Of a DNA stretch of 37,301 nucleotides, positions 6,893-13,553 are shown in pieces. Position 1 is the stretch's first letter. The number at the start of each line of letters is the position of its first letter. The translations under genes were made by a program, and so were the position numbers. The notes beneath the pieces were generated by a model. The model had not been told where the DNA came from, searched no databases, and saw nothing but the letters and a program-made list of their open reading frames with translations. The DNA comes from Verrucomicrobiaceae bacterium (lineage in GTDB: Bacteria; Verrucomicrobiota; Verrucomicrobiia; Verrucomicrobiales; Akkermansiaceae), in NCBI GenBank assembly GCA_029977225.1, contig JAPOLH010000006.1, positions 1-37,301 of the forward strand, given 5' to 3'.

Positions 6893-8473
6893 ATGAGCGC
6901 CAAACCTGCATACCTCTATGACACCACCCTGCGTGACGGCACCCAGGGTGAAGGATTTCAATTGTCTGTCTTAGACAAGCTGCGAATTGCCGAGCGGCTT
7001 GATGCATTCGGCATCGATTTCATTGAAGGCGGCTGGCCGGGTTCGAACCCGAAGGATGTGGAATTTTTTCGCGAAGCCAAATCGTTGAATCTCAAGCATG
7101 CGAAGCTGGCGGCATTCGGATCGACGAGGCGTGCGAACACGCCGGTGGCTGAAGACCCGCAGGTTGCGCTGTTGCTCGAGGCGGAGACGCCGGTGGTGAC
7201 GATTTTCGGCAAGAGCTGGGAGCTGCATGTCACCGAGGTACTGCGCACGACGGTCGAGGAAAACCGTGCGATGATCCGCGACACAGTGGCCTATCTGGTG
7301 AAGCATGGCCGCGAGGTCATGTACGACGCCGAGCATTTCTTCGACGGGTACAAGGACTCTCCCGAGCATGCCTTGTCGACTCTCGAGGCTGCCGCCGAGG
7401 GCGGTGCTGCTTGTCTTGTGCTTTGCGACACCAATGGTGGCACGCTGCCGGAGGAGATCGTGCAAATCTGTGCCGCGGTGCGCGGGCGCCTACCGGATGT
7501 GCCGTTCGGCATTCACACTCACAACGACTGCGAGCTGGCCGTGGCCAATGCCGTCGCGGCGGTCAAGGCTGGCGCAACGCAGGTGCAGGGAACGATCAAC
7601 GGCTACGGCGAGCGCACCGGTAACTGCAACCTTACCTCGGTGATTCCGATTCTTCAGCTTAAGCTAGGCATGTCGGTTGTTTCCCATCTCGAGAAACTAC
7701 GAGATTTGTCGTACTTCGTCGACGATGTGTCGAACAACCCGCATTTTGCGCGTGCGGCTTTTGTCGGTCGTACCGCTTTTGCACACAAAGGCGGCATGCA
7801 TGTGAATGCCGTGCAGAAGTTGGCGCGCAGCTACGAGCACATCGAGCCGGCCAGTGTTGGCAACGAGCAGAACATTCTCGTTTCGGAACTGAGCGGTCAG
7901 TCGAATATTCTGATCAAGGCCGGCGAGCTTGGTCTTCCGCTGGAAAAAGGCTCTGCCGAGGCATCGGCGGTGCTCAAGCGTGTGAAGGAACTCGAGAACG
8001 AAGGATATTCTTTCGAGGCCGCGGGCGGCTCGCTTGAGTTGCTGATCCGCCGCGAGCTTGGCAATCACGCGAGGCCCTTTGACCTGACTGAATATCACAC
8101 CAGTTTCCGCCAATATCGCGACGGGCATCCGCCGGTTTGCGAGGCAACGGTGAAGCTGATGGTTGATGGCACGCCGGAGCTTACGGTTGCTGAGGGCAGA
8201 GGCGTGGTCAACGCACTTGACCTCGCACTGCGCAAGGCGCTGCTGCCATTTTTCCCCGAGATCTCTGAGGTTTCGCTGGTCGATTACAAGGTACGCATCA
8301 TCGACAGCCATGATGCGACCGCAGCTAAGACCCGTGTTTTGATCGTCTCGACCGATGGCGAAAACAACTGGGGCACAGTGGGTGTTTCCGAAAATATCAT
8401 TGAGGCCAGCTGGCTCGCGCTCGTCGATGGCATCGATCTTTTCCTGCAACGCAAAAGGCTTGCCGGAAGGTAA
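6893..8473 (+). CDS. cimA: (R)-citramalate synthase, LeuA-like
   Basis: CimA condenses pyruvate and acetyl-CoA to (R)-citramalate, giving 2-oxobutyrate for isoleucine synthesis without threonine deaminase. The 526-residue protein has the DRE-TIM metallolyase motifs: DTTLRDGTQ at 10-18 (catalytic Arg14 and metal-binding Asp15), HTHND at 208-212 (metal-binding His) and NGYGERTGN at 236-244, then a C-terminal domain of the LeuA allosteric type (about 400-526), the usual site of feedback inhibition by isoleucine. Overall length and the Glu-Gly-Gly-Trp-Pro-Gly-Ser-Asn segment fit the long citramalate synthase subfamily rather than isopropylmalate or homocitrate synthase. The start before Ser-Ala-Lys-Pro was chosen because the frame upstream looks non-coding. 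Confidence 0.92.
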   Translation: MSAKPAYLYDTTLRDGTQGEGFQLSVLDKLRIAERLDAFGIDFIEGGWPGSNPKDVEFFREAKSLNLKHAKLAAFGSTRRANTPVAEDPQVALLLEAETPVVTIFGKSWELHVTEVLRTTVEENRAMIRDTVAYLVKHGREVMYDAEHFFDGYKDSPEHALSTLEAAAEGGAACLVLCDTNGGTLPEEIVQICAAVRGRLPDVPFGIHTHNDCELAVANAVAAVKAGATQVQGTINGYGERTGNCNLTSVIPILQLKLGMSVVSHLEKLRDLSYFVDDVSNNPHFARAAFVGRTAFAHKGGMHVNAVQKLARSYEHIEPASVGNEQNILVSELSGQSNILIKAGELGLPLEKGSAEASAVLKRVKELENEGYSFEAAGGSLELLIRRELGNHARPFDLTEYHTSFRQYRDGHPPVCEATVKLMVDGTPELTVAEGRGVVNALDLALRKALLPFFPEISEVSLVDYKVRIIDSHDATAAKTRVLIVSTDGENNWGTVGVSENIIEASWLALVDGIDLFLQRKRLAGR

Positions 8474-8491
8474 TTCCACAAAAGCAAGACC

Positions 8492-9007
8492 ATGGAACTA
8501 TTTTACGCCGCGCTGCAAGAACGCTTCGTATGGGGGCTTCTGCTTGGAATTCTCATCGCAGGGTTTATTTGGAAATCCGGCTTCAGCGCTCGTCGTCATC
8601 TCGCACGCGAGATCAAGCGTCTCGAGGGTGAGCTCAAGGACCTGCAGAGGCATCTCAACACCCAGCTCAAGGTCAACGCCAGTGGCAATGAGGCGCTCCA
8701 ATCGGAGCTCGATTTGTTGCGCATGCAGAACGAAAACCTTCGCGTCAACAACGCGGCACTTTCGCAAAAGCCCGGGCGCGCTGAAATGCGTTTGCTGCAG
8801 GTGCATGAGATTGCGATCCGTGCCATGCACGAGCAGGCACCGGGCTTTGCACCGGCTTGGGAAAAGGCCATGCGTCAGGGGGAAGCTGAACTTGAGGCAG
8901 CTGACAGCGGTTTGAAGAAATTGCTGCGCATGGTGATCCCTGGCTTGGCGGCTCCGCAGGCTGTTGCAAAGAGTGCGATCAATATCGACAGCGAAAGTGC
9001 CCGATAG
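8492..9007 (+). CDS. Small membrane-anchored coiled-coil protein of unknown function
   Basis: I do not recognise a family. The 171-residue product starts with a short amphipathic segment, one hydrophobic helix at about residues 13-28, and then a charged helical region (about 35-95) with heptad-like Leu spacing and many Glu, Lys and Arg, suggesting a coiled coil on the cytoplasmic side of the inner membrane. The last 75 residues are mixed and contain a hydrophobic Met-Val-Ile-Pro-Gly-Leu stretch. It starts 18 bp after cimA on the same strand and 60 bp precede the next gene, so it may be in the same transcript. The size and layout resemble small scaffold proteins, but that is only an analogy. 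Confidence 0.7.
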   Translation: MELFYAALQERFVWGLLLGILIAGFIWKSGFSARRHLAREIKRLEGELKDLQRHLNTQLKVNASGNEALQSELDLLRMQNENLRVNNAALSQKPGRAEMRLLQVHEIAIRAMHEQAPGFAPAWEKAMRQGEAELEAADSGLKKLLRMVIPGLAAPQAVAKSAINIDSESAR

Positions 9008-9067
9008 CGATCGGCGCTACATGCTTCTTTCTTGTGTCGTTGATAGAATCGTCCAAGCTTCGCCCTC

Positions 9068-9967
9068 ATGTCCGCCTTTCCGGAGCAGAAGCGTGTGATG
9101 AATTTGTCCCTGCTGGCGGCGCTGGTATTATTGGCGATCAAGGTGGCTGGCGCGGTGATGACCGGCTCGTCGGCGATTTACTCAGATGCGGCTGAATCGG
9201 TGGTGCATTTTCTTGCGGTCGGCTTTGCCTGTTGGGCCTTGCGTTTGTCGATCAAGCCTGCGGACGAGACTCACCATTTCGGTCATGACAAAGTTTCGTT
9301 TCTTTCGGCGGGCTTTGAGGGTGCGATGATTTCGGCTGCGGCAATGTTGATTTTTTATGAGGCCGCCCGGCAGTTCATGTTTGGGGTCGAGATCCGCAAT
9401 CTTGGTTTTGGTTTGGCGGTGACCTCGCTTGCGGCCTGCATCAACCTTGTGCTTGGGCTTTCATTGATCGCGGTGGGCAAGAGAAGCGGTTCGCCATTGG
9501 TTCGGGCAAACGGCATGCATGTGCTCACGGATGTGTGGTCGAGTGTCGCGGTGTTGATCGGCCTATGCCTGTATCATGTCACCGGGTGGGTTTGGTGGGA
9601 TCCGGTGGTGGCAATTTTGGTTTCGTGCAACATCCTGCGGGTGGGCATTCTTCTGATGCGTGAGAGTCTTGGTGGTTTGCTCGATGAGGCGGATCCAAGG
9701 ATTGAAAGCGAGGTGCGCGAATTGCTCGACCGTGAGGTTGCGGCCCTTGGTTTGTCATACCACAACTTCCGGCACCGGCATTCGGGGCGCACGCATTGGG
9801 TGGAATTCCATCTCGTGTTTGACGATCACCTCAGTGTTGGAGAGGCGCATGATCAGGCAACGAGGCTTGAGGCAATGGTTGCCGACTTGTTGAGCCCGGA
9901 TGGAAGGGTCATTTCCCATCTCGAACCCCGGTCTTGCGAGCATTCACAGGAACGCTGGGAGGGGTAA
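9068..9967 (+). CDS. Cation diffusion facilitator (CDF) family transporter
   Basis: A 299-residue inner-membrane antiporter of the CDF family, which exports divalent metals such as Zn, Fe or Mn against protons. Hydrophobic segments fit six helices, followed by a cytoplasmic ferredoxin-like domain at about 205-290. In helix 2 the motif is Ser-Asp-Ala-Ala-Glu-Ser (Asp40) and in helix 5 His151-x3-Asp155, the usual metal-site pair; the loop Phe-Gly-His-Asp-Lys (71-75) after Pro-Ala-Asp-Glu is also diagnostic. The helix 2 motif lacks the second acid at the usual i+4 position (Ser there, Glu at i+3), so metal specificity is open. It is convergent with the bactofilin gene, 30 bp apart. Confidence 0.9.
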   Translation: MSAFPEQKRVMNLSLLAALVLLAIKVAGAVMTGSSAIYSDAAESVVHFLAVGFACWALRLSIKPADETHHFGHDKVSFLSAGFEGAMISAAAMLIFYEAARQFMFGVEIRNLGFGLAVTSLAACINLVLGLSLIAVGKRSGSPLVRANGMHVLTDVWSSVAVLIGLCLYHVTGWVWWDPVVAILVSCNILRVGILLMRESLGGLLDEADPRIESEVRELLDREVAALGLSYHNFRHRHSGRTHWVEFHLVFDDHLSVGEAHDQATRLEAMVADLLSPDGRVISHLEPRSCEHSQERWEG

Positions 9968-9997
9968 TGATCGTGCAAGCAAGCGGTAGTAAGCAAA

Positions 9998-10318
9998 TCA
10001 GCCGCCGATCTCGGTGCGGCCGGAGAGCTGGGCTCCTTCCTCCATCGAGAAGACCTTTGATTTGATGTCACCGTTGATTCTCGACTTGTTGTTCAGCTCG
10101 CAACGTTGAGCGGTGATTTTTCCTTCGATCTTGCCGTAGACTTTTACTTCGCCGGCGGAGATGTCGCCTTTGATGCTGGCATTTTCGCCGATCGTGAGCC
10201 GACCCTTGTCAGAGCTGATTTCGCCTTCGATTTTGCCATCGACGATCATGTCATTGGCGAAGCGGACGGAGCCGGTGATTTCGATTCCGCTGGAAAGAAC
10301 ATTGGTGGGAGTGGCCAT
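9998..10318 (-). CDS. Bactofilin
   Basis: A 106-residue bactofilin (DUF583), a beta-helical cytoskeletal protein that polymerises without nucleotide and commonly scaffolds cell-wall or morphogenetic enzymes. Evidence: the alternating short hydrophobic/Gly repeats over residues 12-100, with Asp-Gly-Lys-Ile-Glu-Gly, Ile-Lys-Gly-Asp-Ile and Tyr-Gly-Lys-Ile-Glu-Gly-Lys-Ile rungs, and a short polar N-terminus. The length corresponds to the core domain with almost no tails. The chosen start is the Met before Ala-Thr-Pro-Thr; an upstream Met at 10354 would add an unlikely leader. It is divergent from the LolD-like gene. No M23 peptidase, a frequent partner, is seen nearby. Confidence 0.9.
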   Translation of the reverse strand: MATPTNVLSSGIEITGSVRFANDMIVDGKIEGEISSDKGRLTIGENASIKGDISAGEVKVYGKIEGKITAQRCELNNKSRINGDIKSKVFSMEEGAQLSGRTEIGG

Positions 10319-10523
10319 TGCGAAAAGTCCAGCAAAGCGGGATGGTCGATGCAAACGAAAAGACCGATTGCAGGAAAAAAGGGGGTAGGGAAAATGTCAG
10401 AGGCTCCCCATTTAGGGCCTGGCATCGTCGGTCGTCAAAATACCCGCTCCATTGCTCGCTGCCGTATCATATTGCCACTTGCGCGGGCTTGCGTTGAAAG
10501 CGGCGGCGGGGCAGATTCAGGCA

Positions 10524-11189
10524 ATGAGCGATGTGATGATCGAGACAGTGGATTTGCACCGGAGCTACCGGATTGGCAGCAAGTCGATCGAGGTGTTGCA
10601 TGGTGTGGATTTGGGCATTCGTCGTGGTGAGCGGGTTTTCCTTTGTGGACCGAGCGGTGCAGGCAAGACCACCTTGCTATATACCTTGGCGGGGCTGGAG
10701 CGGCCCGAGCGAGGCTTGGTGCGGATTGATGGGGTTGATCTGTACGCCTTGGGTCGCCAAGAACAGGCGCGTTTTCGCAACCGTGAGATTGGATATGTGT
10801 TTCAAAATTTCCATTTGTTGCCCGAGTTGACCGCGTTGGAAAACGTGGCGGTGCCGGGGGCGATCTCGGGTGTCGACTCCACGGCGGCGGCTATGAAAGC
10901 TCTCGAGCGAGTCGGACTTGGAGGACGCGCCGATCACTTGCCAGCTGAATTGTCGGGCGGGGAGCAGCAGCGTGTCGCTATCGCGCGGGCGATTGTGAAC
11001 GAGCCCAAGGTGCTCTTTGCGGATGAGCCAACAGGCAATCTGGATTCAATCAACAGCGGGCAAATCATGACAATGCTGTTGGAGTTGGCGACTGAGCACT
11101 CGATGACGTTGGTGGTGGTGACCCACGATGCCGCACTCGCCGAGCTGGGTGATCGCAGGCTGGTGATTCGCGATGGCGCGATTCACTGA
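10524..11189 (+). CDS. LolD/MacB-type ABC transporter ATP-binding protein
   Basis: A 221-residue ATPase of the LolD/FtsE/MacB group, which power MacB-like permeases such as the LolCDE lipoprotein-releasing complex. Walker A is GPSGAGKTT (42-50), Q-loop Gln94, signature LSGGEQQ (143-149), Walker B Leu-Phe-Ala-Asp-Glu-Pro-Thr with the Gly-Asn-Leu-Asp D-loop, and the switch His201. These, particularly [10 protein letters not shown], are typical of LolD. No permease gene (LolC/E or FtsX) is adjacent on either side, which is unusual: the partner must be elsewhere in the genome. The start at 10524 gives the standard N-terminus; the frame is open further upstream to 10452. Confidence 0.88.
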   Translation: MSDVMIETVDLHRSYRIGSKSIEVLHGVDLGIRRGERVFLCGPSGAGKTTLLYTLAGLERPERGLVRIDGVDLYALGRQEQARFRNREIGYVFQNFHLLPELTALENVAVPGAISGVDSTAAAMKALERVGLGGRADHLPAELSGGEQQRVAIARAIVNEPKVLFADEPTGNLDSINSGQIMTMLLELATEHSMTLVVVTHDAALAELGDRRLVIRDGAIH

Positions 11190-11211
11190 AATCTCAACCG
11201 TGCATTTGTGC

Positions 11212-12759
11212 TCACTCCGCGCGGGAGAGTCGTTGGATGCCGTGCTGAAGCAGTTGTGAGTCGATCCTTGATGACATCACTTCGTCGAGGTTGATTGTGA
11301 GATTTTCCTCGTTGAATTCGATCGAGTGAATGGCAGGTGTCTCATCATCGAATGCACGGATGAGGCTTTGAATGTTCTTGATCGGTTTGCCGTTCACCTT
11401 GGTGACGATGAGGTTGCGCAATGACTCGTAGCCGACGGTTGCAGGAGTCGGGATGACACCGGTGAGGAGAATGACCCGTTGCATGGATTCCTCATATTTT
11501 TCCGGGTTTTCAAGTGCGTCGAGCAAGTTGAGTGGGGCGCGGGATTCCCAGTCCTCGCCGAAGGCTTCGAGCAGTGGGCGAGAGAGTTCTTGAAATACCA
11601 GCCCGCCCTTCACGAGGAAGTTGGGAGCTTTGCCGAAGAGGTGGTTGGGGACAAGGCGTGTTTCCTCAGATTCGCGGTTGAGGGTTGCCTTGATTTCCAT
11701 GGGTTTGCCATCGCGCAGGATTGAGAGAGTGATGGTGTCACCAACGGATCGAGTGCCGCGGATGAGGTGGCCCCAGAGCAATTTTCCGTAAGTCGGATGC
11801 TCATAGTAGCCGCGTCGGTCGATTGGTGATCCGTCAACGGCGAGCAGCACATCGCCATTTTTCACGCCGGCGAGGTCGGCCGACATTTTTTTGCGCACCG
11901 AATGGATGTAGATGCCGCCGACGTCGTTGGGGAGTTTGAGCCATTGGCGTAGGGATGGGTCCTCAGTGCGTGCGATCGAGATGCCGAGGCTTGGAAATCC
12001 CGTGTAGTTGCCTGCGGATGCCTCCCGCACGAAGCGTGAGATGATGTCGGTGGAGGCCACATCGCAGAGTTGGTCTTTCGAGTTGTAACTAAAGAGCACG
12101 CCGGCGAGTTTGCCATCACGCAGGACGGGCAGGGAATAACTGCCGGTGGCGTCTTGCATCGAGGCTTTTACCCGATAGGTGAGGAAACTGTGGCCTTGCA
12201 GGAAATTTGCAATCAGATCGACGCTTTGAAGTGTGCCTGCAGTTTCGAGCGCCACACCATTTTCTTCGATTTGAACAATCGCAAGTGGCGATCCTATTTG
12301 CGGAGGCTCGGCGATGTCGAAGGGCACCAGTGATGCGAAGAAAGCCCCGCCTTCGGTATCGTTTGCCGGGCCAAGCAGCGCGAGATTTGCCTCGTAGTCG
12401 GCGGCGATCACTTTGGCGGGCGAAAAACGGGTGCCATCGCAAGATTCAAACTCCAGATACGTGGCGTCGGTTACGAGCTCGGCAGTGGTGAGCACGTGTT
12501 GTGGGCCGACAACTGCGGCAAGAGCCCGGCGTTTGCGTGGTGGGGATTTTTCCCAAGGTTGCCAGATATTCCACGATTGTTGGGTCGAGTTGATTCGCAC
12601 CAGCGATGATTTCACGTCGGGTTTTGGTGCAATCGGTTTCGCATTGAGAGCCACCAGTGGGGCGGGTGGAGGATTGTTGCTCGACTCTGCATGCGAGGCG
12701 TTGCGCGGTTTGCACGCCGTGATGGCAAGCAAGGTGAAAAAAACTGATGCGATGCGCAT
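11212..12759 (-). CDS. Lipoprotein with inactive HtrA/Deg-like protease fold and PDZ domains
   Basis: The 515-residue product starts with a signal peptide ending in a lipobox (Ile-Thr-Ala-Cys16), so it should be a lipoprotein. After a Pro-rich linker, residues about 75-245 look like the trypsin-type domain of Deg proteases, but all three catalytic positions differ: Glu94 in the block that normally reads Thr-x-Ala-His, Asn125 in the block normally Asp-Leu-Ala-x-Leu, and Tyr208 at the place of the Gly-x-Ser-Gly-Gly serine. A PDZ domain follows (about 255-365, with Asn-Gly-Asp-Val-Leu-Leu-Ala-Val-Asp-Gly), then a second, Deg-type PDZ-like part near 430-490 (Val-Asn-Gly-Lys-Pro-Ile-Lys-Asn). It is probably a non-proteolytic chaperone, sensor or binding protein. 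It is 24 bp downstream of dapB and convergent with the LolD-like gene. Confidence 0.78.
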   Translation of the reverse strand: MRIASVFFTLLAITACKPRNASHAESSNNPPPAPLVALNAKPIAPKPDVKSSLVRINSTQQSWNIWQPWEKSPPRKRRALAAVVGPQHVLTTAELVTDATYLEFESCDGTRFSPAKVIAADYEANLALLGPANDTEGGAFFASLVPFDIAEPPQIGSPLAIVQIEENGVALETAGTLQSVDLIANFLQGHSFLTYRVKASMQDATGSYSLPVLRDGKLAGVLFSYNSKDQLCDVASTDIISRFVREASAGNYTGFPSLGISIARTEDPSLRQWLKLPNDVGGIYIHSVRKKMSADLAGVKNGDVLLAVDGSPIDRRGYYEHPTYGKLLWGHLIRGTRSVGDTITLSILRDGKPMEIKATLNRESEETRLVPNHLFGKAPNFLVKGGLVFQELSRPLLEAFGEDWESRAPLNLLDALENPEKYEESMQRVILLTGVIPTPATVGYESLRNLIVTKVNGKPIKNIQSLIRAFDDETPAIHSIEFNEENLTINLDEVMSSRIDSQLLQHGIQRLSRAE

Positions 12760-12783
12760 GGATGCGAGTGGGTGACGGTTAAA

Positions 12784-13521
12784 TTATTTCAAGCCGAGCA
12801 CATCCTGCATGTCGTAGAGGCCGGGTGCTTGCGATTCGAGCCACTTTGCAGCGCGCACGGCGCCGGCAGCGAAGGTGAGTCGCGATGAAGCTTTGTGGGT
12901 CAGTTCGACGCGTTCGCCATCGGCGGCAAACATGACCGTGTGGTCGCCGACCACATCGCCGCCGCGCAGCGTGTGCATGCCGATCTCGCGCGGTGGGCGC
13001 GGGCCGATGTTGCCGAAGCGACCGTGGGTGACATCATCTTTGTAAGATGTGCCGGTTTCTTCGTTAAGGATCTCGAGAAGTGTTCTAGCGGTACCCGAGG
13101 GTGAGTCGATCTTGTGACGGTGGTGCATTTCGGTCACCTCGATATCGAATCGATCTTGGGTGAGGATGCGCGCGGCGTGACGCGTGAGCCAGAAGAGCGT
13201 GTTGACCCCGATCGAGTAGTTTGATGCAAAAACGATTGGGAGTGTTTCGGCGGCTTTGCGGATCATTTCGCGTTCGTCATCGCTGTGGCCAGTTGTGCCG
13301 ATCACGAGGCGTGTGCCGTGTTTCAAAGCTGCCTCAACGACTTGAGCGGTGAACGAGTGGACCGTGAAGTCGATGATGCAATCGGCCTTTTGAACGGCGG
13401 CGTCGAGGTCCTGTCCGACATCATGGGTGGAGGTGACCTGTGAGTCGGGATCTGCGGCGGCAGCTTGCATGAGGGCTTGGCCCATGCGGCCTGATTTTCC
13501 AGTGATGAGTAGGTTGGGCAT
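12784..13521 (-). CDS. dapB: 4-hydroxy-tetrahydrodipicolinate reductase
   Basis: DapB reduces hydroxy-tetrahydrodipicolinate with NAD(P)H in the diaminopimelate/lysine pathway. The 245-residue protein has the N-terminal nucleotide-binding GKSGRMG motif (8-14), the GTTG segment (75-78), the active-site block Glu-Met-His-His-x2-Lys (His133/134, Lys137) and Asp-Ser-Pro-Ser-Gly-Thr-Ala for substrate binding. The GKSGRMG motif has Lys where Gly/Ala is often found. The start is the Met before Pro-Asn-Leu-Leu; the frame is open to 13731 but that part overlaps the upstream repeat-protein gene and is out of its frame. It lies 32 bp after the repeat-protein gene and 24 bp before the HtrA-like gene, so the three may form one operon. 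Confidence 0.94.
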   Translation of the reverse strand: MPNLLITGKSGRMGQALMQAAAADPDSQVTSTHDVGQDLDAAVQKADCIIDFTVHSFTAQVVEAALKHGTRLVIGTTGHSDDEREMIRKAAETLPIVFASNYSIGVNTLFWLTRHAARILTQDRFDIEVTEMHHRHKIDSPSGTARTLLEILNEETGTSYKDDVTHGRFGNIGPRPPREIGMHTLRGGDVVGDHTVMFAADGERVELTHKASSRLTFAAGAVRAAKWLESQAPGLYDMQDVLGLK

Positions 13522-13553
13522 GATGCTTGGAGGTGTGGTTGAGTTGTGTGGAA

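Noticed and set aside
7039..7050. GGGTTCGAACCC, identical to a tRNA T-arm core
   Set aside because: It lies inside the citramalate synthase frame and no acceptor stem, D-arm or anticodon arm can be folded around it; it is a chance palindrome.
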